A DNA stretch of 64,000 nt from Actinobacteria bacterium UBA6100 (GCA_002423585.1 DIWS01000004.1:62001-126000), one strand, 5' to 3'; positions 7,534-16,386 are shown, numbered from the stretch's first letter. The notes: generated by a model from the sequence alone, not told the origin. Numbers and translations are program-made.

Positions 7534-10500
7534 ACGAACCGACATCAAGAAGATTCTGATCATCGGCAGCGGGCCGGTTACCGTAGGGCAGGGCTGCGAA
7601 TTCGACTATGCGTGCGTGCAGGCCTGCAGGGCGCTTCGCGAGGAGGGCTTCGTCACCGTGGTGGTGAACTCCACCCCCGCGACTCTTTCGACCGATCCCG
7701 GAGTCGCCGACCGGGTCTACATCGAGCCGTTGACCGTCGACTCACTCAGCCGGATCATCGAGCAGGAACGCCCCGATGCGCTGCTTGTCAATCTCGGCGG
7801 GCAGACCGCTCTCAATCTGGGGCTGTTCCTCGAGCGTGAGGGAGTCCTGGCCAAGTTCGGATGCGCGTTGATCGGCCTCGACGCGGACGCAATAGCCAGA
7901 GCCGAGGATCGCAAAGTCTTCAAGGATGCGATGAAGTCCGCTGGTGTCCGCACCCCGAAAAGCGCGATAGCCGGTTCCATCGAAGAGGGCATTCGAGCCA
8001 TCAAGCACGCCAACTTCCCCGCCATCGTCAAACCGGCCTATGCCACTGGCGGAGCAGGAGCGGCGACCGCCTACAACATGGAGGAGTTCGTTGAGATGCT
8101 GGCCGCCGCCCTCGAGACCAGCCCGATCCGCCAGGCGGCAGTTGAGGAATCCGTGCTCGACTGGAAAGAGATCGAGCTTGAAATCGTGCGCGACTCGGCG
8201 GATAACACCGTCATCGTAACCACCATCGAGAACATCGATCCTGTCGGAGTTCACACCGGCGATTCTACCGCCGTCGCTCCGGCGCAGACCCTGACACGCT
8301 CCCAGCTCTCCGAACTGGCCGAGATCGCGCGCAAGGCAGTGCGGTCGGTCGGGGTGGTCGGCTGCGCGAACGTGGAGTTCGGCATCGATCCCAAAACCGG
8401 GGAGATCGTGGTTATCGAGCTGAACCCGCGATTCACTCGAACCTCGGCCTTCGCGAGCAAGGCGACCGGCTTCGCCGTCGCGCGCGCTTCGGCGCTGGTG
8501 GCCGTCGGGCTGACCCTTGATGAGATCGCCAACGAAGCCACCGGCAAGCCATGCTTGCTCCAGGAGCCCGCGATGGACTACTGCGCGGTAAGGATGTGCC
8601 GGTTCACCTTCGAGAAGTTCCCGCAGGCCCAGACCGCGCTCGGAACATCGATGAAGTCGGTCGGCGACGCGATCGCCATAGGCCGCAACTTCAGGGAGGC
8701 GCTGCAGAAGGGCATCCGTTCGCTGGAGATGGGCAGACATGGACTGGGCTCCGACGGCGGCGACCCCGGCGAAGCCGAACGCACCGACGCCGACACCATC
8801 CGCGAAAGGCTCGTCACTCCCAGCGCCGACCGGCTCTTCGCGATCCGATATGCCATCGAAGCGGGAATGACGACCGCCGAGATATCCGAGCTCAGCCGGA
8901 TAGACGGATGGTTCGTGGAAGGCATCCGTGAGCTGGTGGAGTTCGAGACCAAACTCGTCGGGCGGTCCCTGGTCGGCGTGCCTTCAGAGGCGCTCCGCGA
9001 GGCCAAGCGGCTTGGCTACTCCGATATACAACTCGCCCACCTGCTCGAAACCGAGGAGGAGCAGGTGCGCGTCCGGCGCAAGGTCCTCGGCATCAAGGCC
9101 GGGTTCTGCGCGGTGGATTCGAGCGCGGGCGAGTTCGAGGCGATAAGGCCGTACTTCTACTCTTCCTACGACTCGTCCGGCGACGCCGAGCCTGTGTCCA
9201 ACCCAAAAAGGGTGATCGTGCTCGGAGGAGGCCCAAGCCGCATCGGCCAGGGCATGGAGTTCGACTACTGCTGCGCGAGCGCCGCGCTTGCCCTGAGGGA
9301 AGAGGGTTACGAGGCCGTCATCATCAACTGCAATCCCGGCGCGGTGTCGACCGATCCGAGCATCTCCGACCGCCTTTACCTGGAGCCGCTGACGCTGGAG
9401 AACGTGCTCGCGATTGTCGAACGCGAGAAGCCGATGGGCGTGATCGCGCAGTTCGGCGGGCATACGTCGTTCGATCTTGGCGGCGCACTGAAGAAGGCCG
9501 GAGTATCGATCCTCGATGCTCCCGAGCGCAAACGCGACCGGGCCTCCCAGCGCAAGCTCGTCGGCGAACTGGCACGCAAGCTCGATCTCAAGCAGCCCGA
9601 GAACGATACGGCTATCCTCGCAATCGACGTCATCGACAAGGCCGACAAGCTCGGCTACCCGCTGCTGGTGCGCGCGACTCGCGTGGTCGGCTCCACCACC
9701 TGGCGGATCGCCTACGACGAAGAAGACCTGCGAGCGTTCCTCGACACGCGCATCGAGATATCATCGGAGCATCCGCTGCTGATGGAGCGGTTCCTGGAGG
9801 ACGCGATCAAGGTCGGAGTCGATGCGATCTCCGACGGTGAGAGAGCGCTTGTCTGCGGGGTGATGGAGCACATCGAGCAAGCCGGGGTTCACTCGGGCGA
9901 CAGCGCGTGCTCCCTGCCGCCGTACAGCCTGCCGGACGCGACCGTCGACGAAATCAAGCGCCAGACCCGGCTGCTGGCGAAGGAGATCGGCGTTCGAGGT
10001 CTGATCAACATACACTACGCGGTCAAGGGAGCGGACCTGTATCTCCTGGATGTCAGCCCGCAGGCCTCGCGCACCATCGGGTTCGTGAGCAAGGCGACCG
10101 GCGTATCGTGGGCGAAGGTGGCCGCTAAGGTGCTTGTCGGCAAGTCGCTGGCGGCGCAGGGGATGACCGAAGAGGTCACCGCAAAGCACGTCTCGGTGAA
10201 GGAGGCCGTCTTCCCGTTCGTTCGATTCGCGGGCGTGGACGTGGTGCTCGGGCCGGAGATGAAGTCCACCGGTGAGGTCATGGGCGTGGCGGCCGACTTC
10301 CCGTCGGCGTATGCCAAGTCGCAGCTTGCGATCGACTACTCGCTTCCGCGCGAGGGCGCCGCGTTCATCTCGGTCTGCGACCGTGACAAGCGCGCCGTTG
10401 TGTCGGTCGCCCGTCAGCTTGTCGCGCTCGGTTTTCGCATCATGTCCACCAGGGGTACGGCGAAGCTGCTGCAGGCGTCCGGGATCCCGGTGGAGCAGGT

Positions 10501-10756
10501 CCGCAAGGTGCACGAAGGCCGCCCGAACATCGTGGACCGGATCGTCAACGGCGATGTGCACCTCGTGATCAACACGCCGTTCGGCCGCGAGACGCGCTCG
10601 GACGGCTACCACATCCGCACAGCGGCGGTGCAGCATGGCGTGAGCAACATCACCACGATGGCCGCCGCGCAGGCGAGTGTGGCCGCAATCGAGGCCATCA
10701 TTCGCGGTAACCTCGAGGTCATCGCGTTGCAGGACTTCGACGGGGGGCTTGCGTGA
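7526..10756 (+). CDS. carB: CarB-like carbamoyl-phosphate synthetase large subunit with substituted active-site residues
   Basis: 1076 residues, full length: two ATP-grasp halves (IIGSGPVTVGQGCEFDYA and VLGGGPSRIGQGMEFDYC begin each), an oligomerisation region, and a canonical C-terminal allosteric domain (GPEMKSTGEVMG to IIRGN). The first half keeps ELNPR (Glu298, Asn300, Arg302) but has Lys169 for the usual Arg, Glu284 for Gln, and GGAGAA for the GG(S/T)GGG loop. The second half departs further: GGRAM is replaced by GSTTW, and the metal/phosphate ligands Gln, Glu, Asn, Arg are His830, Asp842, Ser844, Gln846. Whether it still makes carbamoyl phosphate is open. ATA codons occur up to about 10,010 and then disappear from the gene, marking a composition change. 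It overlaps pyrK by GTGA. Confidence 0.85.
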   Translation: MPKRTDIKKILIIGSGPVTVGQGCEFDYACVQACRALREEGFVTVVVNSTPATLSTDPGVADRVYIEPLTVDSLSRIIEQERPDALLVNLGGQTALNLGLFLEREGVLAKFGCALIGLDADAIARAEDRKVFKDAMKSAGVRTPKSAIAGSIEEGIRAIKHANFPAIVKPAYATGGAGAATAYNMEEFVEMLAAALETSPIRQAAVEESVLDWKEIELEIVRDSADNTVIVTTIENIDPVGVHTGDSTAVAPAQTLTRSQLSELAEIARKAVRSVGVVGCANVEFGIDPKTGEIVVIELNPRFTRTSAFASKATGFAVARASALVAVGLTLDEIANEATGKPCLLQEPAMDYCAVRMCRFTFEKFPQAQTALGTSMKSVGDAIAIGRNFREALQKGIRSLEMGRHGLGSDGGDPGEAERTDADTIRERLVTPSADRLFAIRYAIEAGMTTAEISELSRIDGWFVEGIRELVEFETKLVGRSLVGVPSEALREAKRLGYSDIQLAHLLETEEEQVRVRRKVLGIKAGFCAVDSSAGEFEAIRPYFYSSYDSSGDAEPVSNPKRVIVLGGGPSRIGQGMEFDYCCASAALALREEGYEAVIINCNPGAVSTDPSISDRLYLEPLTLENVLAIVEREKPMGVIAQFGGHTSFDLGGALKKAGVSILDAPERKRDRASQRKLVGELARKLDLKQPENDTAILAIDVIDKADKLGYPLLVRATRVVGSTTWRIAYDEEDLRAFLDTRIEISSEHPLLMERFLEDAIKVGVDAISDGERALVCGVMEHIEQAGVHSGDSACSLPPYSLPDATVDEIKRQTRLLAKEIGVRGLINIHYAVKGADLYLLDVSPQASRTIGFVSKATGVSWAKVAAKVLVGKSLAAQGMTEEVTAKHVSVKEAVFPFVRFAGVDVVLGPEMKSTGEVMGVAADFPSAYAKSQLAIDYSLPREGAAFISVCDRDKRAVVSVARQLVALGFRIMSTRGTAKLLQASGIPVEQVRKVHEGRPNIVDRIVNGDVHLVINTPFGRETRSDGYHIRTAAVQHGVSNITTMAAAQASVAAIEAIIRGNLEVIALQDFDGGLA

Positions 10757-11568
10757 CCGAAGCGGGACATCACCCCGAGGTGGAGCGCGCCGGACTCGTC
10801 GCCAACGAGCGTGTGGCCGAGGGCGTGGGTCTGGCCGTCTTCGATGCGCCGCGCACTGCGTCCGCGATCAGGCCCGGGCAGTTCGTGCATCTGCGCATAG
10901 CCGAGGGCGCCGAGTTCATCCTGCGGCGTCCGTTCTCCGTGTACCGGGCACCCGCGGGGCGCTTGGAGATTCTGTACCAGGTGGTCGGCCGTGGTACGCG
11001 GGCGCTCGCCCAGGCCACACCCGGCGCAGTGATGGACCTCATCGGGCCGCTCGGTCATGGCTGGCTCGTTCCCGAGGGCACCGCACACGCACTGGTGGTG
11101 GCCGGCGGGCTCGGCGCGGCGCCGATGGGCATGCTCGTCGAGGAGCTCGCTCGGCGCGGCGTGGCGACCACGCTCGCGCAGGGTGCCCCGAGTGAGGGGC
11201 GGCTGCTGGCGCGCGAGCTGTTCGAGGCCACGTGCCGGCGTACCGAGGTCGCGACCGACGACGGTTCGGCCGGGCTCTGCGGCTTCGTCACAGAGCTCAC
11301 CGACGGGCTCATCGCCGCCGATCGGCCCGACATCGTGTACGTATGCGGGCCGGAGCCGATGCAGCGGATCGTCGCGGCGCAGGCCGCCGCAGCGGGCGTG
11401 CCGTGCCAGGTCTCACTCGAGCGGCTCATGGCGTGCGGCGTGGGCGCGTGCCTCTCCTGCGTGGTCTCGACCGTGAGCGGTCGGAAGCGCGCGTGCGTCG
11501 ACGGTCCGGTCTTCGACGCGGCCGAGGTCGTGTGGGACCCGTGCGAGGATCCGGAGGCGGGAGCGTGA
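10753..11568 (+). CDS. pyrK: dihydroorotate dehydrogenase B electron-transfer subunit
   Basis: 271 residues from a GTG overlapping the carB stop. The FAD-binding barrel has RPGQFVHLR and RRPFSVYR; the NAD-binding half has VVAGGLGAAPMGMLVEE; the C-terminal 2Fe-2S site has four cysteines in MACGVGACLSCVV plus the later RACVDGPVF. It passes electrons from PyrD-bound FMN to NAD+ through FAD and the iron-sulfur cluster. All family features are present. Gene order pyrK-pyrD matches the class 1B enzyme. Codon use from here on is of the high-GC actinobacterial type. Confidence 0.94.
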   Translation: MTEAGHHPEVERAGLVANERVAEGVGLAVFDAPRTASAIRPGQFVHLRIAEGAEFILRRPFSVYRAPAGRLEILYQVVGRGTRALAQATPGAVMDLIGPLGHGWLVPEGTAHALVVAGGLGAAPMGMLVEELARRGVATTLAQGAPSEGRLLARELFEATCRRTEVATDDGSAGLCGFVTELTDGLIAADRPDIVYVCGPEPMQRIVAAQAAAAGVPCQVSLERLMACGVGACLSCVVSTVSGRKRACVDGPVFDAAEVVWDPCEDPEAGA

Positions 11569-12497
11569 GTGCCGCGGTGGACATGAGGGTGCGCATCGGA
11601 GCACTCGAGCTCCGCAATCCGGTGATGACAGCCTCCGGCACGTTCGGATCGGGTCGTGAGTACGCCGACTTCATCGACCTCTCGCGCCTCGGCGCGGTCG
11701 TGACCAAGGGCGTGTCGCTCGAGCCGTGGGCGGGCAACGACAGCCCGCGGATCGCCGAGACGCCCTCGGGCATGCTGAACTCGATCGGCCTACAGAACCC
11801 CGGCGCCGAGGCGTTCTGTGCGGGCGACCTGGCGTGGCTCGCCACGCAGGACGTGCCGGTGATCGTTAACCTCGTCGGGCACAGCGTGGAGGAGTACCGC
11901 AGCGTGGCCGAGCGCCTCGATACCGAGCCGGACATCGCGGCCTTCGAGCTCAACATCTCGTGCCCCAACGTGGATGCCGGCGGCATGGCGTTCGGCACGT
12001 CGTGTCCGGCTGCCGCGGAGGTCGTGCGGGCCGTGCGTGCAGCGACCTCGAAGACACTCATCGTGAAGTTGAGCCCCAACGTCACCGATATCGCCGAGAT
12101 CGCACGTGCGGTGGAGGCTGAGGGTGCCGATGCGGTGAGTCTCATCAACACGCTGCTCGGCATGGTGATCGATACGCGCACGTTCAAGCCCGCGCTGGCC
12201 AGGGGGGTCGGCGGCCTCTCCGGTCCGGCGGTGCGGCCCGTGGCGGTCCGGATGGTCTGGCAGGTCGCGCATGCCGTGGGCGTGCCGGTGATCGGCATGG
12301 GGGGCGTCATGTGCACGAACGACGCCGCGGAGTTCATGCTCGCCGGCGCGACCGGCGTGGCCGTGGGCACCGCGAACTTCGTGGATCCCGCCGCGACGGT
12401 CTCGATCGCCGATGGCCTCGAGCGCTTCTGTGTGGACCGTGGCCTCGGGTCTGTGGGCGATCTGGTGGGTGCGGCATGGCCGGAGCGGTCGGCGTAG
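11565..12497 (+). CDS. pyrD: dihydroorotate dehydrogenase, class 1B catalytic subunit
   Basis: 310 residues from GTG 11565, overlapping pyrK by GTGA. NPVMTASGTFGSG, KGVSLEPWAGN and MLNSIGLQNPG line the FMN and orotate pocket; ELNISCPNVDAGG contains the catalytic Cys of class 1B enzymes (a Ser in class 2); VIGMGGVMCTNDAAEFMLAGATGVAVGTA is the phosphate-binding end of the TIM barrel. It oxidises dihydroorotate to orotate in the cytosol using NAD+ via PyrK. Complete and canonical, in contrast to the CarA/CarB pair upstream. Confidence 0.95.
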   Translation: MSAAVDMRVRIGALELRNPVMTASGTFGSGREYADFIDLSRLGAVVTKGVSLEPWAGNDSPRIAETPSGMLNSIGLQNPGAEAFCAGDLAWLATQDVPVIVNLVGHSVEEYRSVAERLDTEPDIAAFELNISCPNVDAGGMAFGTSCPAAAEVVRAVRAATSKTLIVKLSPNVTDIAEIARAVEAEGADAVSLINTLLGMVIDTRTFKPALARGVGGLSGPAVRPVAVRMVWQVAHAVGVPVIGMGGVMCTNDAAEFMLAGATGVAVGTANFVDPAATVSIADGLERFCVDRGLGSVGDLVGAAWPERSA

Positions 12498-12532
12498 GGA
12501 CAGCGCGACCGGCGACGAGCAGGAAGGACATC

Positions 12533-13240
12533 ATGAAAGACACGCTGATCATCGCACTCGATCTGCCTGATGGAGCACGCGCGCTGGATATGGCGCGCTC
12601 GCTTCGCGGACAGGTCGGTTGGGTCAAGGTGGGCATGACGCTCTACTACGCCGAAGGCCCGCAGATCGTGCGGGAGCTCCGGGCGATGGGCTTCAAGGTC
12701 TTCATCGATCTCAAGCTGCACGACATCCCGCACCAGGTCGAGGGCGCGTGCCGGACCCTCACGCGGGTCGGCGCGGACATGTTCACGGTCCACGCCTCGG
12801 GGGGTCGTGCCATGCTCGCGGCAGCGGTCACGGCCACCGCTGAAGCCGCCGAGAAGTTCCGGATCCCCCGGCCGCAGGTGGTCGCGGTCACGGTGCTCAC
12901 GAGCCTCGATGACGCCGCGCTTGCCGAGATCGGTGTGGTGGCCAGCGCAGCCGCCCAGGTCACCACGCTCGCCGGGGTGGCGCGTTCGGCCGGGTGTGAC
13001 GGTGTCGTGTGCTCGCCGAACGAGGCTGCGGTGATGCGGGAACTCCTCGGGCCTGACGCGCTCGTGGTGACGCCCGGCATCCGTCCGGTGGGTGAAGATG
13101 CAGGCGACCAGGCCCGCACGGCCACTCCCGCGGCGGCGCTCGAGGCGGGGGCGTCACATCTGGTGATCGGCCGTCCCGTGACCGGTGCGACGGATCCGGC
13201 CGAGGCCGTGAAGACGATCCTGAAGGAGATGTCGGCATGA
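12533..13240 (+). CDS. pyrF: orotidine-5'-phosphate decarboxylase
   Basis: 235 residues from an ATG with AGGAAGG upstream, 35 nt after pyrD. LIIALDLPDG opens the barrel, FIDLKLHDIPHQV carries the DxKxxD catalytic array (Asp-Lys-Asp), and VVTPGIRP with LVIGRPVTGA binds the phosphate. It decarboxylates OMP to UMP, the last step of de novo synthesis. The stop overlaps pyrE (ATGA), so the two are translationally coupled. Confidence 0.95.
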   Translation: MKDTLIIALDLPDGARALDMARSLRGQVGWVKVGMTLYYAEGPQIVRELRAMGFKVFIDLKLHDIPHQVEGACRTLTRVGADMFTVHASGGRAMLAAAVTATAEAAEKFRIPRPQVVAVTVLTSLDDAALAEIGVVASAAAQVTTLAGVARSAGCDGVVCSPNEAAVMRELLGPDALVVTPGIRPVGEDAGDQARTATPAAALEAGASHLVIGRPVTGATDPAEAVKTILKEMSA

Positions 13241-13815
13241 CGATGACGGACGCGGACGTTCTCACGGCGCTGCGCGATGCGGGTGCGATCCTGCACGGTC
13301 ACTTCCAGCTCACGAGCGGACGCCACTCCGACACCTACGTGCAGTGCGCGCGCGTTCTCGAGGATCCGGCGCTCACGACCCGACTCGCTGAGGCGATGGC
13401 CGCATCGGTGACCGGCCAGCGGATCGACGTCGTGGCCGCTCCGGCGGTGGGCGGGATCATCATCGGTTTCGCCGTCGCGCAGGCGCTTGGGGTCAAGTTC
13501 ATCTTCAGCGAGCGTCAGCAGGGAGCGATGGCGTTCCGACGGAGCTTCACGATCGAGTCCGGCCAGCGCGTGCTGGTGGTCGAAGACGTGGTCACGACGG
13601 GCGGCAGCGTCGCCGAGGTCATCGACCTGGTGCATGCCGCAGGCGGTGTCGCAGTGGCGGTCACCTCCATCATCGACCGGGGAGGGGCGAAGGCGTTCAA
13701 CGCCGAATATGTGCCTCTGCTTCAACTCGAGGTTGAGTCTATGGAGCCGCAGAACTGCCCTCAGTGCGCCGCCGGAGCGGCGATCGACTCGCCCGGAAGC
13801 CGTCGCCTTCTGTAA
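13237..13815 (+). CDS. pyrE: orotate phosphoribosyltransferase
   Basis: 192 residues. HFQLTSGRHSDTYVQCA is the orotate-binding start of the family and VLVVEDVVTTGGSVAEV the PRPP-binding loop. A C-terminal tail (QNCPQCAAG) has a CxxC pair, seen in PyrE of the PyrE2-like/actinobacterial-archaeal branch. It joins orotate to PRPP to give OMP. It is the last gene of the pyr run; no terminator hairpin with a T-tract is obvious before mihF. Confidence 0.94.
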   Translation: MTMTDADVLTALRDAGAILHGHFQLTSGRHSDTYVQCARVLEDPALTTRLAEAMAASVTGQRIDVVAAPAVGGIIIGFAVAQALGVKFIFSERQQGAMAFRRSFTIESGQRVLVVEDVVTTGGSVAEVIDLVHAAGGVAVAVTSIIDRGGAKAFNAEYVPLLQLEVESMEPQNCPQCAAGAAIDSPGSRRLL

Positions 13816-13871
13816 CTAGGGGTTTGCATCCTCGCAGGTCAGGGGTATCATCAACCCGCTGTGACGCAACG

Positions 13872-13901
13872 ATGACCGTGCGCTGCGGCGCACGGTATAG
13901 T
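13872..13901 (+). promoter_or_regulatory. candidate promoter for mihF-gmk-rpoZ
   Basis: ATGACC at 13872-13877 and TATAGT at 13896-13901 are separated by 18 nt and lie about 40 nt before the mihF start. The spacer holds the inverted repeat GTGCGC/GCGCAC. Promoter by sequence only. Confidence 0.45.
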
Positions 13902-13939
13902 AGCCGTACGACATGTGCATGAACCCGCGAGGAGGAACA

Positions 13940-14248
13940 ATGGCACTGCCGAATCTGTCCCCTGAGGATCGCAAGAAGGCCCTCGAGAAGGCCGCCCAGG
14001 CGCGTCAGGCGCGCGCCGATCTGCGCCAGAAGATCAAGGGCGGCACGATGTCGTTCGCAGACGTCATGAAGAAGTCGGACGACCCCATCGTCGCGCGCAT
14101 GAAGGTCGCGACCCTGCTCGAGAGCCTGCCGGGTTTCGGCAAGGCCAAGGCCGCCAAGATCATGGCGGAGTTCGAGATCTCCGAGAGCCGTCGCGTTCAG
14201 GGCCTTGGCGCCCGTCAGCGTGAGCTGCTCATGCAGCGCCTCGGCTAG
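13940..14248 (+). CDS. mihF: actinobacterial-type integration host factor
   Basis: 102 residues; GAGGAGGAAC precedes the ATG. A lysine-rich N-terminal helix (DRKKALEKAAQARQARADL) is followed by the helix-hairpin-helix-like DNA-binding segment LLESLPGFGKAKAAKIMAE typical of mIHF, unrelated to the E. coli IHF fold. In actinobacteria it binds and bends DNA and is needed for phage integration and nucleoid structure. It sits directly before gmk and rpoZ as in streptomycetes and mycobacteria, which supports the lineage call. Confidence 0.93.
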   Translation: MALPNLSPEDRKKALEKAAQARQARADLRQKIKGGTMSFADVMKKSDDPIVARMKVATLLESLPGFGKAKAAKIMAEFEISESRRVQGLGARQRELLMQRLG

Positions 14249-14262
14249 AGCCGCTGGCATCG

Positions 14263-14841
14263 TTGAAGCCCAAGGGCTCGCTCATCATCATCTCGGGGCC
14301 TTCGGGCGCCGGGAAAGGGACCCTGGTGGACCGTGTGGTCGCCAGGGTTCCTGACGTGTGGGTGTCCGTCTCGGCCACCACACGGTCGCCGAGGCCGCAC
14401 GAAGTGGAGGGCGAGGACTACTTCTTCCTCACGCCGGAGGAGTTCTCCGCCCGAATCGATGCGGGTGACTTCCTGGAGTGGGCGGAAGTCCACGGCAATC
14501 GCTACGGGACGCTCACCTCGACTGTGGTGTCGCGCCTTGAGCGGGGGATCGATGTGATCCTCGAGATCGATCCGCAGGGCGCGCTACAGGTGAAGGACCT
14601 CGTGCCCGAGGCGGTGCTCGTGTTCATCCTGGCGCCGTCGATGGCCGAGCTCGAGCGGCGCATCCGGGCGCGCGGCGCGGAGACGGACGAGCAGATCAAG
14701 ACGCGTCTCGCCACCGCCGTTCGCGAGCTTCAGCTTGTGGAGACATACGATCATGTGGTAGAAAACGATGATGTTGCCCGGGCCACGGACGAACTGGTCG
14801 GCATCATCGAATCCCTCCGGACATGCGAAGGAAGTCCTTAA
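14263..14841 (+). CDS. gmk: guanylate kinase
   Basis: 192 residues from TTG 14263, 14 nt after mihF. IIISGPSGAGKGTL is the P-loop; SVSATTRSPRPHEVEGEDYFF is the GMP-binding hallmark; LEIDPQGALQVK completes the core (the usual DVQG is DPQG). It phosphorylates GMP to GDP. The start codon is weak and has little Shine-Dalgarno, suggesting coupling to mihF translation. Confidence 0.94.
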   Translation: MKPKGSLIIISGPSGAGKGTLVDRVVARVPDVWVSVSATTRSPRPHEVEGEDYFFLTPEEFSARIDAGDFLEWAEVHGNRYGTLTSTVVSRLERGIDVILEIDPQGALQVKDLVPEAVLVFILAPSMAELERRIRARGAETDEQIKTRLATAVRELQLVETYDHVVENDDVARATDELVGIIESLRTCEGSP

Positions 14842-14843
14842 CC

Positions 14844-15092
14844 ATGGTCATCAAGCCCGAGATCGACTTGCTGCTCGAGAAGGTCGACTCCAAGTACACG
14901 CTGTGCATCATCGCCGCCAAGCGCGCGCGCCAGATCAACGACATGATCCACGGCGTCCGCGACCAGGCGCTGCTCACCATGCAGGCCCCGCAGATCGCGC
15001 AGATCACCAGCACCAAGCCGCTCACCCTCGCGCTCGACGAGATCGCTTCGGGCGATGTGAGCTACGAGCGGGTCAAGGACAGCTACAAGTAG
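14844..15092 (+). CDS. rpoZ: RNA polymerase omega subunit
   Basis: 82 residues; ATG at 14844 with GAAGGAAG upstream, immediately after gmk. CIIAAKRARQIND is the conserved omega core that latches onto the beta' C-terminus, and KPLTLALDEIASGDVSYE is the usual second block. It aids RNA polymerase assembly. The gmk-rpoZ pairing is common across bacteria. Confidence 0.93.
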   Translation: MVIKPEIDLLLEKVDSKYTLCIIAAKRARQINDMIHGVRDQALLTMQAPQIAQITSTKPLTLALDEIASGDVSYERVKDSYK

Positions 15093-15121
15093 CCGTTCAC
15101 CGCTGGCACGTTGTGAAGATC

Positions 15122-15156
15122 ATGCCCCGGCCGCACGAGCGGTGCCGGGGCATTTT
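15122..15156 (+). terminator. rho-independent terminator after rpoZ
   Basis: ATGCCCCGGC and GCCGGGGCAT form a 10-bp perfect stem closed by a 12-nt loop, followed by TTTT. It ends the mihF-gmk-rpoZ transcript; thiI starts 22 nt further on. Confidence 0.85.
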
Positions 15157-15177
15157 CGATGGCGAGGAGGTGAGCCG

Positions 15178-16386
15178 GTGCGTATCGCCCTCGTGCACTA
15201 TCACGAGATCGGCCTGAAGGGCCGCAACAAAGGCGCGTTCGAGCGCCGGCTGCAGTCCAACATCGTGTGGGCGCTTCGCGATGTGCCCGGCGCCGAGGTC
15301 GTGCGGGTGGCGAGCCGCGTGTTGGTGCGTATCGCCGACGAGGCGGCCGTCCCGTCGGTGGCCGAAGTGCTGTCGCATGTGCCGGGCGTCTCGTACACCG
15401 CGATGGGCGTCGACGTACCCGCCGAGCGTGATGCCATCGCTGTTGCGGCCCTGAGCGTGGCGCGCGAAGAGATCGCACGGCGCGGGAGTGCGATCCGCAC
15501 CTTCGGGATCGAATCACGGCGCTCGGCCACCGAGTACCCGGAGCGGAGCCTCGACATCAACCGGAGGGTGGGAGAGCTCATCCGCGAAGCCACCGGGCTC
15601 ATCGTCGACCTTTCAGCTCCCGACCTCCTGGTGCGCGTCACGGTTGTGCAAGGGACGGCATACATCTACGCGCAGCGCGTGGAGGGGCCGGGCGGGCTTC
15701 CCGTGGGCACGTCGGGCAAGGTCGTGGCCCTGATGTCTGCGGGGATCGACTCGCCGGTGGCCGCCTGGCGGATCATGCGGCGTGGCGCCACCGTCGTCGG
15801 CGTGCACTTCTCGGGCCGGCCGCAGACCGCCGGCACGTCGGAGCAGTACGCCGCGGGATTGTGCCGGGTGCTCTCGTCCGGGGGTGGCATGGGCCGCCTG
15901 TACGTGGTGCCCTTCGGCGAGGTGCAGCGCGCCATCTCTCTCGACGCTCCGCCGGACCTCAGGGTGCTGCTCTACCGCAGGTTCATGGTGAGGGTCGCCG
16001 AGGTGATCGCGCGCGAGGAACGCGCCCGCGCACTGGTGACGGGGGAGAGCCTCGGCCAGGTGGCGTCGCAGACGCTCGAGAACATCGCGGTCGTGGATGC
16101 GGTGGCCACGCTGCCGGTGTTCCGCCCGCTCATCGGCAGTGATAAGCAGGAGATCGTGGCCGAGGCGCGCGCGCTCGGCACGTACGGTCTCTCCATCGCC
16201 GATGATGATGACTGCTGCACGCTGTTCATGCCGCGCCGCCCGCAGACGCACGCCCGGCACGAGGAGATCGCCGAAGGTGAGTCCGGGTTGGACGTGCCCG
16301 CGCTCGTTGCGCAGGCGTGTGCCGGCATCACGCACATCGACTTCCCGTCGGCGTCCTACCGGCCGCCACGCAAGGCCCGGCAGTGA
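15178..16386 (+). CDS. thiI: tRNA 4-thiouridine synthase
   Basis: 402 residues from GTG 15178 with GGCGAGGAGG upstream. The N-terminal ferredoxin-like and THUMP regions include YHEIGLKGRNKGAFERRL; VVALMSAGIDSPVAAWR is the PP-loop ATP site; GESLGQVASQTLENI is the second conserved block. There is no C-terminal rhodanese domain, as in most non-enterobacterial ThiI; a CC pair lies in DDCCTLFMPR. It activates U8 of tRNA for sulfur insertion and may also feed thiamine synthesis. The stop overlaps the next gene (GTGA). Confidence 0.92.
   Translation: MRIALVHYHEIGLKGRNKGAFERRLQSNIVWALRDVPGAEVVRVASRVLVRIADEAAVPSVAEVLSHVPGVSYTAMGVDVPAERDAIAVAALSVAREEIARRGSAIRTFGIESRRSATEYPERSLDINRRVGELIREATGLIVDLSAPDLLVRVTVVQGTAYIYAQRVEGPGGLPVGTSGKVVALMSAGIDSPVAAWRIMRRGATVVGVHFSGRPQTAGTSEQYAAGLCRVLSSGGGMGRLYVVPFGEVQRAISLDAPPDLRVLLYRRFMVRVAEVIAREERARALVTGESLGQVASQTLENIAVVDAVATLPVFRPLIGSDKQEIVAEARALGTYGLSIADDDDCCTLFMPRRPQTHARHEEIAEGESGLDVPALVAQACAGITHIDFPSASYRPPRKARQ

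Noticed and set aside
12646..13725. Long minus-strand frames opposite pyrF/pyrE and similar ones opposite carB, korA, coaBC, gcvPA and gcvPB
   Set aside because: High GC content leaves antisense frames open; all lie opposite genes with clear family motifs and lack ribosome sites.
13832..13862. GTTT-N17-GGGTAT, resembling a sigma-B promoter
   Set aside because: The spacer is longer than the usual 13-16 and the sequence lies close to a better sigma-70-type match nearer mihF.
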